From the NCBI GenBank assembly GCA_022792415.1, contig JAAWAY010000211.1:1-55489 (forward strand): a stretch of DNA of 55,489 nt, written 5' to 3'. This DNA is from Eggerthellaceae bacterium. Lineage in GTDB: Bacteria > Actinomycetota > Coriobacteriia > Coriobacteriales > Eggerthellaceae. How positions within the stretch are numbered: position 1 is the first letter of the stretch; each line of letters opens with the position of its first letter. Below the pieces are notes generated by a model that made no database searches, was not told where the DNA came from, and saw nothing but the letters and a program-made list of their open reading frames with translations. Below, piece by piece: positions 37,501 through 52,500 of the stretch. Position numbers and translations under genes: made by a program.

Positions 37501-40500
37501 CGCCCATCTGGACGTACTACCTGGCCGACATGACCGACTACCTGGACGTGGGCACGGTCATCACCGAGCAGTCGTCCAGCACGCCGCGCATCAACGACAC
37601 CAAGATCGGCGGGGACTTCCTGGTGCAGGACAAGCCCGGCAGCCTCGACCCGACCACGGGCGAGCCGGTCATGCCCGAGCGCAAGTTCATGAACTGGCGC
37701 TTCAGCGGCCGCCGCACCACGCAGACCACCGAGGACGGCACCGAGTACACCGACACGGCCCGCGGCATCCTGCAGCCGGGCCAGGGCCTGGTCATCGAGA
37801 TCCTCATGCCCATCGACAGCGAGAACAACGACCTGCTGTCCGAGGACCTCATGATGACGTCGGCCTACGGCTACAAGCCGGGCAACTTCATGCCCTACAC
37901 GCCCACCTCGGCGCCGAACGACGGCTCGACGCGCGGCCTGGTGTCCGACACCCGTGACGTGAACCTGGACGGCCAGCAGAGCCAGTCCATGATCATGATG
38001 CAGCTGAAGGCCCTCGAGTTCGAGGCCCAGGGCACCCTCAACATCACCAAGACCGTCACGAGCGACCTGGAGGCCCTGACCGACCTGGCCGCCGTGCCCG
38101 AGGGCGGCACCTACAGCTACTACTCCACCATCCTCAACAACGACGGCGAGGACAAGAAGGCCCAGGCCTTCAAGGACATCGTGTTCTACGACATCCTGCC
38201 CTACGAGGGTGACAAGCGCATCCTGGCCGCCGACGCCAACGGCGACGCCTCGCCGCGCAACTCGCGCTGGAGCGGCACGCTCACCAGCCTGGACTCCATC
38301 CAGGTGAAGATGTTCTCGGCCAGCACGACGTTCGGCCTGCCGGCCGAGGGCAAGACGCTCGAGGACGGCAACGAGGTGGAGCTGTGGGTCGGCCCGTTCA
38401 AGGAGGACGAGAACGGCTACCTGTCCGTGGGCACCGAGGACGACCTCATGTGGCTCTACGACAAGACGGAGAAGTGGACGTACGGCCCGCGCTACCCAAC
38501 CCCCGAGATCCAGGCGCAGCCCGGCTTCGACATCAACGCGACCAACCCCGACGGCACGCCGTACTGGGACTTCAACGACTACACCAAGCGCGATGACACC
38601 GTGCACGAGACCATCGAGGCCATGCGCATCGGCCAGTGGGGCGACGTGGACGGCAACTACCAGGAGATCAAGAGCGCCGAGGCCATGAAGCGCGAGAACG
38701 GCCTCATCAAGCTGTCCGAGCTGAAGGAGTACGTGGCCGACCATCCCGAGCGCGAGGACGAGCTGACCCGTGGCGTGCGCGCCATCTGGGCGCAGTCGCC
38801 CCAGAGCGTGTACGTGCCGCCGCGCGGCTACGTGCGCCTGGTCTGCGAGCTGCAGGCCCCGCTCAACCTGCCCAAGTACCTGGGCAACAAGACGCGCAAC
38901 CCTGACGTCATCCTGTCCGACCAGACCGCGACCGAGGCCGAGAAGGGCAAGGCCGTGTTCATGCAGGGCGTGCAGCAGACCAACACGTTCCTGCCGCGCG
39001 TCAACCAGACCGACGTCATCACGCCCGAGACCGTGTACAAGGACGAGTCCCCCGAGGCCGGCGCCTTCGTGGACGCGCCCGACGAGCGCGGCTACATCGG
39101 CGACTACGTGTGGCTCGACCAGGATTGGTCGGGCACGCCCGAGGACGACGTGGAGGGCTACCAGACCGACGCCGACGGCAACCCGGTCATCGGTGCCGAC
39201 GGCCATGTGGTGGGCAGCGCCTTCGAGGAGAGCGCCAACGGGCGTTGGCTCATCCGCGGCGAGAAGCGCTCCTACGACAGCGCCGGCAACCTGACCACCA
39301 CGCGCTACGACAACTCCACCACCACGGTGGACGGCAAGGAGGTCACGCGCTTCAAGGACCTCGACTACGACGGCGTCGAGGAGGACCCGGGCCTCAACGG
39401 CGTGAAGGTGGAGCTGCTCAACGAGTACGGCCACCCGGTCAACCGCGACGGCGAGGTCGTCCAGCTGGTCAACAACCCGCTGACGGGCAACCAGAACCGC
39501 TGGGTCGTGTGCGACGCCCGCTCGGGCAAGCCGCGCATGGACGCGTGGGGCAACTACATCAACGCCGACTCCGGCGCGCCCTGCGTCGCCTACACGCAGA
39601 CCGACTACTACGGCAACATGGGCTACTTCGTGTTCTCGAACCTGGTGCCGGGCAACTACCGCCTGCGCTACACGTTCCCCGAGGAGTACTACAACTTCTC
39701 GCCCACGACCAAGTCCATCGGCCAGGCCGGCGTGTACCTCAACGCCAACGACACCGACCTGACCATCGAGCGCGTCGAGAAGGACGTGCTCAAGGGCATC
39801 GACGCCGCGCTCATCATCACGACGGCCACCGTCAAGGTGGACCCGGTGGCCTACGATGAGGACGGCTACGGCAGCAACGGCTACGACGCGTCCGTGCACA
39901 AGGCCTACGACGAGGCCATGACGTCGCTCAAGCTGGGCATCGCCCAGGGCATCACGTTCGAGGGCGTGACGTACCGCGACGACATCCTGGCCAACGGCGA
40001 CCCCGAGGCCGACACCGAGATCAACTCGCTGCTCGACTCCATCAACGTGGGCACGGGCCGCACCGAGGAGCAGATGGCCGGCGCCACCGTCGTCGACGAG
40101 AAGCGCCTCGAGGGCATCCGCGTCAACGTGTACGAGTACGACGACGGCGCCATCAGCTCGACGCTGGCCACCGACGCCGACGGCAACCCGGCCACGCTCA
40201 TCACCGACGAGACCGGCTTCTTCCGGTTCCGCCTGAAGGCCGGCAAGCAGTACATCATCAAGACCTCGGACACGGTGGAGAACCGCCTGATCAAGCCCAC
40301 GCTCACCACGTGGAGCCAGGACGCTTTGCAGTATCCGACCAACAACCTGTTCTATGACGGCACGGCCGTGAAGGTGGCCGACAACGACCTGCGCTACGTG
40401 TCCGGCTCGGCCCGCACGTACCCCATCACCGCCGAGATCCCGCTGGACGAGAACGGCGTGGCCATCTACGAGGACTACCGCAACCAGTGGATGGGCTACC

Positions 40501-43500
40501 AGCGCCAGAACAAGCTGGCCCTGGGCTACGTCGACGGCACCAAGGGCTACCTGGGCAACAACGTCTGGAACGACGAGAACTACGACGGCATCCAGCAGGC
40601 CCACGAGCAGGGCGTCGGCCAGGGCATGCAGGACGGCGGCGTCAAGGTGAAGATGGAGACGTGGTACTACGCGCCCGTCAGCTTCAGCGTGACGTCCGTG
40701 CCCAAGACCGACGAGAGCGGCAACCCCGTCTACGAGCTGGACGAGGAGGGCAACCCGCGCCTCGATCCCGACACGCGCCTGCCCATCCCCGTCATGGAGG
40801 ACAAGGTGGAGGCCAGCGACGAGTACGCCTGGCAGCTCTACCCCGGCGAGGACCTGCGCGAGGCGTGGACCGGTGACGCGGCCAGCGCCGGCGTGTACCT
40901 GTTCCGCGACGTGAGCACGTACATGATCGACCCGCGCGACACCCGCGATTTGGAGGACGACTACAAGACCAAGCGCCTGGCGGGCTACCGCCTGCGCATC
41001 GACGCCGAGGACCTGGCCAACCTGGACGAGGACTTCGCCATCACGCTGCGCGACGCCACCTACACCGACGTCGACGGCAACAAGGGCCAGTCCATCGACT
41101 CCGATTCGGACCTGATGACCAAGCCCGTGGAGACCTCGGTGCTGCGCCAGGCCGGCGGCGACCAGAACATCGACGGCACCAACGCCACCAACGAGACCGT
41201 GCTCACCTACTACCTGAACGAGAAGGGCTCCCAGCATGAGAGCGGCTCGTTCGAGGACGAGTACATCGTCATCGCGGCGGTGGGCCAGCACACGTCCAAC
41301 CCGACGCCGTTCACCGAGCTGCGCGAGGGCCAGACCCACCAGCAGGTGACCTACACCACGACGTACCGCAACGAGACCGACAAGGCCCAGACCGTGACGC
41401 TGCGCGATCCCTACCCGACGGGTGAGGACGTGACCGTGGTGGCCGGCAGCGCGTACTGCGACTACGCCGGAGCCACGCTCAACACCAACGCCGCGGACGG
41501 CGAGGGCAAGCCGGTGGTGGAGTGGTCCAACATCAAGCTGAACCCCGGCGACTCCGTCACCATCAAGGTCACCTACGACTTCACCGTCACCAAGACGGTC
41601 GTCCACGCGGTCACCGTGCTGGGCGGCGAGGACGGCGAGATCGAGACGAACCCCGTCAGCCACAAGGTGAACCGCAACATCGAGGCCCTGCGCCCGACGC
41701 TGCCCAGCTACATGGGCACCTCGCGCGAGGACCAGTTCATCCGCGTGTACGACGACACCACCGGCCAGCTGGTGGAGACGAAGGTGCCCGACATCCCCGT
41801 GCCGTCTGTCACGGGCAAGAGCTACGCCGAGGCCGAGGCGGCCATCCAGGCCGCGGGCCTCACCGTGGGCCGCGTCACCGCGTCGCTCACGCCGGGCACG
41901 CCGGGCACGGTGGCCAGCCAGCAGGCCGAGGCCGGCGCGATGAAGTTCGCGGGCGCGCCCATCAACCTGGTGGTGTACGGCTACAACCCGTCCACCGGCG
42001 CCACGTTCGGCCACGTGCCGACGCTCTATGACTCCACCGACGCCGTGGAGGCCGCGCTCGACACGCTGTACAACGACGTCAGCAGCCTGCTGACCGCCAT
42101 CCCGACCGAGCCCAAGGTGCCGCCGACGCCCGAGTCGCTCGACCCCGACAGCTCGGCGTACCTGTGGTCGAAGTTCCTGCCGAACGACAAGACGGTGGAG
42201 ACCGCCACGGCCGAGGAGAAGGCCCAGGCCGAGCAGGAGGCCGAGGCCACCTGGCGCGCCGACTGGTACACGTTCCTCACCGAGTGGTACAACGTGCTGG
42301 GCTTCAGCTACTACAGCGTGGAGGGCAAGCTCATCAACCCCGATCCGTCCCGCAACCCCGCGGCTGACGAGGCCAAGGGCCAGTACAACCAGCCCTACCG
42401 CCAGAACAACATCCTCATCGCCAGCCACACGACCGACGGTGACAGCGGCACGCTGGAGGTCGGCAAGGACCTGAAGGCGGGCTGGGCCGAGTACAAGGCC
42501 GCCTACTACGGCACGCCCGGCCATGTCTACGCCCTGTCCGGCGACGGCGCCATCTACGAGGACACCATCGACGAGGCGGCGTTCGACGGCTTCAAGGGCA
42601 TCTACGACAAGCTGAAGGCCGACTTCGACCTGGCCACGGCCGAGTACGAGAAGGCCCTGGCCGTGTACAACGTGCTCAACAACGAGTACACCAACTACAA
42701 GGCCGACTACCGCTACTACCTGGCCGAGAAGACCGACTACGAGTCCGAGGAGGACTACGGCTCCGGCAAGATGATGAACGGCCGCCCGGTGCAGGGCGCC
42801 GACCCCGACGGCGTCATCTACGACCTGGGCGACGCCGCCCGCCTGTACAACTGGGATGCCGGCCTGGTCATCGTGCCGCGTTCCACCATCAAGGGCCACG
42901 TGTGGGATGACTCCTACCACGGCACGCCTGAGGGCGCCGACGAGGCGACCCTGCGCGAGCGCGCCTACAACGGCATCCAGGACGGCGCCGTCACCGTCAC
43001 CGACGACGAGGGCACCGAGACCGTGGTGGCCGAGGCCGAGCCCGGCCTGGCCGACCAGGTGCTGTACCTGACCCAGTGGTACTACGCTCCCTTCGCCGAC
43101 CTGTCCGGCAAGGGCGATGACTTCTACTTCTCCACGAAGGACTGGGACGCCCTGTCCGACGCCGAGAAGCAGGCCGCGCTGGCCACCGCCGGCGTGACCG
43201 ACGAGCACACCGACGCCGACTGGGAGCTGGCCTCCGACGGGTCGGGCCTGTGGGTGCGCAGCCTCACGTTCGGCACCGACAAGCTCACCGGCAAGTGGAA
43301 GCGCGAGATCGTGCCCGCCGTGGACGAGTTCGGCAACGCCATCTTCAAGGAGGACGGCACGCAGGACACCATGCGCGTCGAGACGCTGACCGGCCCGCGC
43401 TCCACCGGCTCGTGGCAGGTGGAGGACAAGCAGGGCGTCATCGCCGTGTACTCCGACGGCGTCAAGACCACCGAGACGCCGCGCGTGGACGACGACGGCA

Positions 43501-46500
43501 ACCCGGTGACCGACGACGAGGGCAACCCCGTGGTGGACGTGACCTACGACGCCTCCACCGTGGGCGACTACGCCTTCGACAACCTGCCCTCGGCCTACAC
43601 CGCCGCGGACGGCAGCCACTACCTGGCGTCGTACCGCGTGGAGCTGGGCGAGTTCAACCAGGTCGACACCCGCGGCGACGAGCAGAGCACGTCCGACGAC
43701 GAGCAGTGGCTGCTCACGCGCTACCACGAGGGCACCGACATCCTGGCCGACTCCGACGCCAAGAGCGACATCGGCGTGGGCGGCGGCGTGGCCTTCACGG
43801 CCCAGGACCAGGTGGTCACGCTGGACGGCGCCAGCCATGACGGCATCCGCGCCCACAGCGGCCACGTCATCGTGGCCGGCGTGCGCAACGACACTGCCAA
43901 CTCCAACGTCGATCCCAACACCACGGCCATCGGCCTGCACTCGTCCAAGGTGACCATCCCGCTGGCCGACGTGCTGGCTGGCGCGGCCGCCCCGGGCGCG
44001 CCCACCGGCGGCCTGCTGGTGGACGAGTCCGCCTACATCACCTACGACTGGCTGACCTACCGCCAGACGGTCGACGAGAACGGCAACGTGGTCAAGGACG
44101 AGAACGGCAACCCCGTGCAGGAGGTGCTGGGCGGCGACGCCGGCCAGGTGCAGCCTCCCACGCAGTCCATCACCGGCGTGGTGTGGAACGACGCCGACAA
44201 CGACGGCATGCGCGGCGTGAAGGGCGCTGACGGCGCCTGGAGCGGCCTGGCCGACGGCGAGGAGTACCTGGAGGGCGTGCAGCTGACGCTGGAGCGCTAC
44301 TACCAGGTGGCCGACGACCCGCAGGCCGAGTGGACCTACGACCCGACGTGGGCCGGCAACGACGCGGCCTACCAGGCCGACCCGACCGTGGGCCTGACCG
44401 GCGACAACCACTACGGCGCCACGCCGGCGCCCGTGACGCCCGACCCCGACGATGACGACGACCCGGCCGCCCAGGCCGACGAGGACGAGGGCGACGAGCC
44501 CGAGGCCCCGGCCGAGGACGAGCGCCGCACCGAGGGTCACAACACGTGGACGCTGGCCGACGGCACGTACCGCTTCGACAACCTGAAGACCCAGGGCTAC
44601 CTGATGGTGCCCGTGGCCTCCGCCGACGACGCCGAGGGCGACGAGCCCGCGGCCCAGGACGGCGACGAGGCGCCCGCCACCGAGCGCAAGCGCGTCATCT
44701 TCGGCTACAAGGTGCGCGTGACCGACGCCGACTGGTGGAACCGCTACTGGGGCACCGCCAAGTACCTGCAGGGCGACAGCTACGCGCTGGCGTCGCAGGA
44801 CTGGACGGCTGACTCCGACCTCATCCACGCCGACGGCTACCTCATGGCCGCCGCCGAGGGCGAGGGCGTGCCGGAGGAGGTGACGGTGCTGCTGGACGTG
44901 GCCACCGGATCCTCGCCGACCATCAACGACGCCACGGTGGGCAACGCCAACAACGCCAACGGCAACACGGGCGACCGCTACGGCGCCAACGGCCGCTACG
45001 GCACGACGCCGCGCGACGGCGTGGCCGCCGTGGTGCCCGACGTGCTGACGAGCAACGCGGCCGCGGCCGCCGGCGAGGCCTTCGCGCCCGCCGTCACCTA
45101 CGACATGGCCCGCGGCGCCGACCGCGCCGGCAACGACGCCGGCCTGCGCGAGCCCGCCTTCGAGGACATCGAGGGCATCGTGTGGCACGACGCCGACTAC
45201 GACGGCCTGTACGAGCCCGACGACGTGACGGACGAGAACGGCGACGTCGCGGCCGGCGAGCAGGGCCTGGCCGGCAAGCGCGTCACGCTGAAGCAGTGGT
45301 TCTGGGCGCCCGTGGCCATCGAGGCCGAGGGCGGCGACGAGGGTGACGAGCCCGAGGCCGGCGACGACGCCGATGCCGACGAGCCCGCCGCCACCGGCGC
45401 GCAGGTGCTCGACCCGGCCACGCTCGACGCGGCCGACGAGGGCGTGACCTATGAGTGGAAGTGGGTGCTGAACGAGGACTTCGGCGCTGACAACTACACG
45501 CAGGCCATCGGGGCCACCGCCCCGGGCGACGCCGCGCTGCCCCACGGGCTCACGGCCGCCATCCCCCATGCTACCCATGATGCCACGCTGGGCGCCATCT
45601 GGACGCTCACCGAGGCAGCGGGCACCGACACGGTGCTGGGCCGTTACGCCTTCGGCACGCTGCCCACCCGCTACGTGCTCGACCGCCGCGCCGACGGCGC
45701 GGACACGAGCCGCCCGGCGCCCGAGTTCCTGGCCGGCTACACCATCGAGGTGCTCGGCGGGTCCGAGGACGCCGACCCGCAGGCCATCGCCGGCCTGCCG
45801 GCCACGCTGCTGCAGCAGGGCAGCCTGGCCACCGACGACATCAACTCCAACGCCGTGAGCGCCCTGGCCGCCAAGGCCGACGGGCAGAACTTCAGCGACT
45901 ACCTGGACGGCAACTACCCGGTGCGCTGGAACGAGCTGACGACGCAGAACACCGACGAGCAGGGCGCCACCACCAAGGCCACGCTCGACGGCAAGCTCAT
46001 CCTGGCCTCCCAGGCCCTGGCGCAGCCCGCCGAGGACGGCGCCGAGGCCACCCGCGACGCCGCCGCCGGCACGCGCACCGCCGCTGCCAGCGCCGCCGCC
46101 CGCGGCACCCAGGGCCAGTACTACGTGCGCGAGGTGCGCGCGGCCGACGCGGCCGGCTCGGCCGCCGGCGCCACCGTGCCCGCCGACGAGGACGCCACCG
46201 TGGTGTTCGACTTCTCGCGCGGCCAGTCCGACCGCCGCATGAACGCCGGCTTCGGCGAGTACGGCTACACCACCGTGTCCGGCAAGCTGTGGCAGGACCA
46301 GAACTTCGACGGCATCCTCAACCCGGGCGAGGTGCTCATCCCGCACGGCACGCTGTCCATCACCCAGTGGTTCTACGTGGGCGACGCCGCTGAGGGCGGC
46401 CGCTACTTCGACCTGGTGAACGCCCTGGAGGCCGACGCCGACAACTTCGAGGTGCAGCGCGTGACCAACACGATCACCCGCAACGCCGACAACACGCCCA

Positions 46501-49500
46501 AGGACACCGAGGCGGGCGCCTGGGTGCGCGTCAAGGGCACCGACGCCTCCGGCGCGGCCCTGGCCAACCCCAAGTCCACGTTCCTGGCCCGCACTGACCT
46601 GACCACCACCACCGACCCGGCCACGGGCGCCTACGCGTTCCCGCGCCTGCCGAGCTTCCTGTACCTGATGGTGGAGCGCGACGAGGACGGCGCCATCACG
46701 GGCGTGAGCCGCGTGCTGCAGCCCAACGACGCCGACCTGACCGGCGCCGACGAGGCCGACGCCGTGGCGCTCGACGAGCTGTTCCTGGCCGGCTACCGCA
46801 TCACCATGGGCGATGTGGCGCCCGACTACTCCCTGACCACGGCCCATGTGGGCATCAACGTGGGCAAGAAGCAGCTGGGCGACCTGACGGCCATCACCGT
46901 GCCGGGCTCCAGCCTGGAGGACTCCGACTCCGACGCCGTGCGCGGCGAGGATCGCGTCATCCAGGTGGTGCAGGAGTACTTCGACAACTCCTTCGACAAG
47001 CTGGAGGGCGACGCGGCCAACGGCGTGCCGTCCGACCCGCGCGACCATGAGAACCTGGGCGCGGCCAGCAACTGGCGCACCGACGGCTACGTCATCGTGG
47101 CCGACCGCGGCAACGCGGCCAACGCCTACCAGTACGAGGACATCTACAACTCCGTCGCCTACGACGTGCCGCGCCCGATGGGCGTGCAGCGCGGCGGCGA
47201 TGTGGGCCTCATCAAGATCCCGCGCACCAGCCTGACCGGGCGTGTGTGGGACGACACCGGCGTCAAGGGCGCCGACGGCAGCTACGACTACGCCACCGGC
47301 TACAACGGCGTGCAGGACGAGGGCGAGGCCGGCATCCCGGGCCAGACCGTCTACCTGACGCAGTGGTACTGGCTGCCCGACGCCGTGGCTACCGACGGCC
47401 AGACCGGCACGGGCCGCTGGGTGCGCAACACCGCGTTCGGCAGCGACACCTACACGTCCAACCTGCGCTCGAAGGCCGACGGCGAGAAGACCGCGCCCTA
47501 CGCCACCGACCGCGCCACGGGCCGCGTGCTGGAGTACCAGTCCACCGACGCCGCCGGCAACGACACGTCGGGCGGCATCCTGAAGGTGGTCACCGACGCC
47601 GACGGCCAGTGGACCGTCGACGGCCTGCCCACCGTGTACGTGACCGAGGACGACACCTACTACCTGGCCGCCTACCGCGTGGAGCTGGCCGACCTGTACA
47701 GCGAGCCCGGCGCCAACGCGGCCGACGGCTCCACCAACTACTGGTCGCTCACCCGCTACCACGACGACAGCACGGCCGACGACCACAAGGCCGAGCTGGC
47801 CACCGTCAACGGCAACGTGTCGGTCGTGTCCGACTCGGACGTGGCCAACGCCGTGCGCACCGACGGCACCGACGGCACCGCGGGCGGCATGGTCATCGCC
47901 AGCCGCGTGGGCGCCGCCACCGCCGGCGACGCGTCCGACGGCAGCGACGATGCCACCGGCGACGCGGCCACCGACCCGAGCCGCACCACCCGCAGCCACG
48001 ACGGCCAGATCATCCTGGCCGCCAAGGCGGCGGACGCCAACAACGCCAACGCCTACGTCACCCTGCCCGCGGGCGAGGGCATGGGCCCCGGCGTGGAGAC
48101 CTACGACTGGATCGCCGAGCCGGCCACGTTCGTCGGCGACGACGGCCAGGAGCTGACCGTCCCGGCCGAGGCCGGCGACGTGGGCCAGGTGAAGACGTCG
48201 CTGCAGAGCATCGGCGGCATCATCTGGAACGACAAGAACAACGACGGCCTGCAGGGCGACTACGTCGACGAGGCGGGCGCCACGGTGGCCGAGCCGGGCA
48301 TCGAGGGCATCCGCATCGCGCTCGAGCGCTACACCCTGACGGCCACCCAGCAGGCGGACGGCTCGTTCGCCGTGGCCGACGACGCCCAGTGGACGCGCGA
48401 CGCCGCATGGGCCGACTGGGCCGCCTACGACGCCGACCCCGTGGCCGGCCTGGCCAAGGGCGCCCAGAGCCGCGAGACGGCCACCGACGCCGACGGCGCC
48501 TTCGCCTTCGGCGACCTGCCGAGCCACCAGTACGTGCCCGGCGCCACCCGCGAGGTCACCGAGACCATCATCGTGGGCGAGGGCGACGACGCCCATGAGG
48601 AGACCGTCACCCGCGTGGAGCACGACCCGGCCACCGTGGTGCTGTACGGCTACCGCTTGCGCGTCATCGACCAGCGCTTCTGGGAGCGTGACCTGGGCAC
48701 GGCCAAGTACCTGCAGGACAGCGACTACGCCATCGACTCCGATCTGGTGTACGCCGACGGCTACCTGATGGCGCCCGGCGAGTACGACGTGCTGCTCAAC
48801 GTGGTGGAGGCCGACAACGCCCCGCTGACCAACCAGCTGGCCGCCCCCACCGCCAAGAACGAGAACCTCAACGGCGCCGACCGCTACGCCGTGGACGCCA
48901 CCGTCGTCGACGCCGCCACCGGCGCCGTGACCTCGGGCGCCTACGCGGCCGCCTCCGGCGTCACCCGCAACCTGCTGACCACGGGCCACGAGACCGCCAA
49001 CGAGCGCACCGACTCGGGCAAGCTGTCCGGCGCGGGCCTCAAGGACTCCGCCGCGGACGCCGACGGCGCGGTGTTCGGCCGCACGGCCGGCACCACGCTG
49101 GTGTACGACCTGGCCCTGGGCGCCGACCGCTTCGACAACGACGGCGGCCTGCGCGAGCCCGTGTCCAACGCCATCGGCGGCGTCGTGTTCAACGACACCG
49201 ACTACGACGGCACGCTCAACCGCGTCGTCACCGCCGAGGACGGCACCACGACCACGGACATCGAGCCCGGCTACGTGGGCAAGAAGGTCATCCTGAAGCA
49301 GTGGTGGTGGAACGGCACCGAGTGGGTGCAGAACACCTCCTTCGGCAACGACTTCTACACCTGGGCCGCCAACAACGCCGGCGTCAAGGCCAACCCCGAG
49401 GCCACGGTCATCCCGGACGCCACGTTCGACCGCGACCTGGGCGGCGTGTGGCTGCTCACCCAGCCCGCGGCGGCCGACGGCTCCACGCCGGCCGGTTACT

Positions 49501-52500
49501 ACGCCTTCGAGAACCTGCCCGCCCGCTACACCGCGGTGCGCGCCGCCGACGGCGGCGTGACCGGCGCGGCCACCGAGTACCTGGCCGGCTACACCGTGGA
49601 GGTGCTGGGCATCGAGGGCGCCGCCGACACGCCCGCCATGGCCATGAACGGCCTGCCGGCCACGCGCCTGCAGGTGAACGCCGACGGCGACGAGAGCTGG
49701 GCCATCGACCCGGCGACCGACCCCGTCAACTCCAACGCGGCCAGCGCGCTCAAGAACACCGACGACGCCTACGCCGCCGGCAACTACCCCGTGCGCTGGA
49801 ACGAGCACACCACCCAGGCCGAGGCCACGGCGGCCGGCGCGACCGAGCCGTTCGCCAAGGCCACGCTGGAGGGCAAGATCGTCCTGGCCGCGCCCGTGGC
49901 CGCCGACGACGCCTCCGGCAACGGCGCCACGCAGGGCCAGTACCGCGTCAACGCCACCGGCCACGCCACGGCCGACGCCGCGGACGCCACCGTGCCCGTG
50001 AGCTTCGATCTGTCGGTCGGCCGCGACCAGCTGGCCATGAACGCCGGCTTCGGCCTGTTCGGCACGACGTCGGTGTCCGGCCGCGTGTGGGAGGACACCA
50101 ACTACAACGGCATCTTCGACGGCGCCACCGTGGACGCCCAGGGCACCACCATCGCGGGCGAGCCCGTGGTGGACGGCAAGATCGTCACGCTGACCCAGTG
50201 GTACTTCGTGGCCGACGCCGACGGCGCCAACGACACGTTCGAGGCCGCCGACGGCGAGCTGGTGGCCACCGGCGCCGCCCAGCGCGTCGTCGAGGCCGAC
50301 GGCGCCGTCATCGGCGCCTGGGTGCAGGTGCCCGGCTTCGTCCAGACCAAGACGACCGGCGCCGACGGCGACCCGGGCCACTACCGCTTCGACGGCCTGA
50401 CCGGCTTCGTGTACGTGGAGGCCGAGGGCGGCACCAACGTCGTGCACCAGCCCGGCGCCCAGGCGGGCACCGATCCGCTGGAGAACGAGCACGCCGTGTC
50501 GGCCGACAAGCTGTACCTGGTGAGCTACCGCCTGGTGCTGACCGAGGTGGCGCCTGAGTTCTCGCTCACGCGTCCCTCCGTGGGCATCAAGGTGGAGACG
50601 GCCACGGCCTCCGCCCCGGCGGCCGACGGCACCGTCACCGTCAACCGCACCGAGAAGCCCGCCGCCCGCCCGTCGCAGCCCGACGGCACGGACGGCAAGG
50701 GCAGTGCCGTGGCCGACGGCACGCTCGGCCGCGAGGACCTGGACTCCGACGCGGTCCGCGACCCGGTCACCGGCGCCATCGAGATCCGCGAGGAGTACTT
50801 CGACGGCGTCCAGAGCCAGTGGCGCACCGACGGGCACGTGCTCGTGTCCGACCACGCCACGGCGCGCGACGGCCACCAGTACCCGCAGGCGTACGGATCC
50901 GGCGCGTCCGGGTCGGTCACCTACGACATGCCCGACCCGATGGGCACCCAGCGCGGCGGCGACGTGGGCCTGTTCCGCGTGCCTCGCAGCTCCATCACCG
51001 GCCTGCTGTGGAACGACGCGTTCTTCGGCAGCGCCGACGCGCGCACCTACAACGGCGTCCGCGACACCGCCACGACCATGCTGCCCGACGGCACCGCGGC
51101 CGTGGAGGAGGAGCCCGGCATCGCCGGCGAGGCCATCCTCATCACCCAGTGGTACTGGAACGGCACCGCGTGGGTGCAGAACACCCAGTTCGGCGCCGAC
51201 CGCTACACGTCCAACCGCGACGACGAGAACCGCGACGCGGCCGACCCGGTGGAGCCCATCCTCTACGACGGCAACACCAAGGACGCCGCCGCGGGCAACG
51301 CCACGGGCGACGTGCTGGGCTACGTGTACGCCACCGCCGACGGCAGCGTGGTGGACGACAAGGGCACGCTGCACACCGCGGCCACGCCCGGCGCCACCCG
51401 CGTGGAGGGCGTGCTCGCGCTCACCACGGCCGCCGACGGCACCTACTACTTCGACAACCTGCCGACGGCCTACGTGTCCGACGATGACCAGCACTACCTG
51501 GCGGCCTACCGCCTGGAGCTGGCCGACGTGGAGCACCAGGACAACACCGACGGCTCCGACAACCAGTGGCTGCTCACCCGCTACCACACCGACGAGACGA
51601 CCGACCGCGACCTCGACTCCGACGCGGCCGACGTGACGGCCAAGGGCATCGCCGGCGGCATCGTCATCGGCGGCAGCTACGCCGAGGGCGGCATCCAGAC
51701 GCGCGCCAACGACGGCCAGGTCATCCTGGCGGCCCAGCGCACGCTGCCGGCCGGCGCCATCGTCAACGGCGACGCGGCCGTGAGCCTGCCCGCGGGCGAG
51801 GCCATGGACACCCAGCGCGGCCGCGTGTACGACTGGACGAGCGCGGCGGTGGGCACCGACGTCTTCGGCAACGAGGGCGTGGCCACCGTGCGCGGCGGCG
51901 ACGTGGGCGAGACCCAGGCCCCCGTCCAGAAGATCACGGGCCAGCTGTGGTTCGACGACTCCAACGACGGCATCCGCGACGCGGCTGAGGACGTGGCCGC
52001 CGGCCTGGACGTCACGCTGGAGCGCTACTTCATGACCGTCATCCCCAACGGTGACGGCACGTTCACGCTGCCCGCCGACGCCGCGTGGAAGCGCGACGAC
52101 GAGTGGAACGCCGCCGACGGCGCCAAGTCGGCGTGGGCGAGCGCCGCCCAGTGGGCCGCCTACGACGCCGACCCGGCCGTGGGCCTGGGCGACGACAACC
52201 CGGCCGGCTCGGCCAGCGCCGACGACGAGGCTGTGCCGCGCACGGTCAAGACCGACGAGAACGGCACCTACACGTTCCCCAACCTCATGAGCCAGGAGCG
52301 CGTGGGCGACGTGCTGGTCATCTACGCCTACAAGGCCCGCGTCACCGACCTGGATTGGTGGAACCGCTACTACGGCACCGCCAAGCTCAAGGAGGGCGCC
52401 GACCGCGACGTCGACTCCGACCTGGTGTACGCCGACGGCTACCTCATGGCCGCCGACGAGTACGACGTGCTGCTGCAGCAAAGCGACGGCAAGTGCTCGC

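Noticed and set aside
47246-48598. Long + strand frames in the other two registers (for example 450 codons here)
   Set aside because: They are Arg/Gly/His-rich out-of-frame readings of the giant gene without ribosome binding sites; domain motifs appear only in the main frame.
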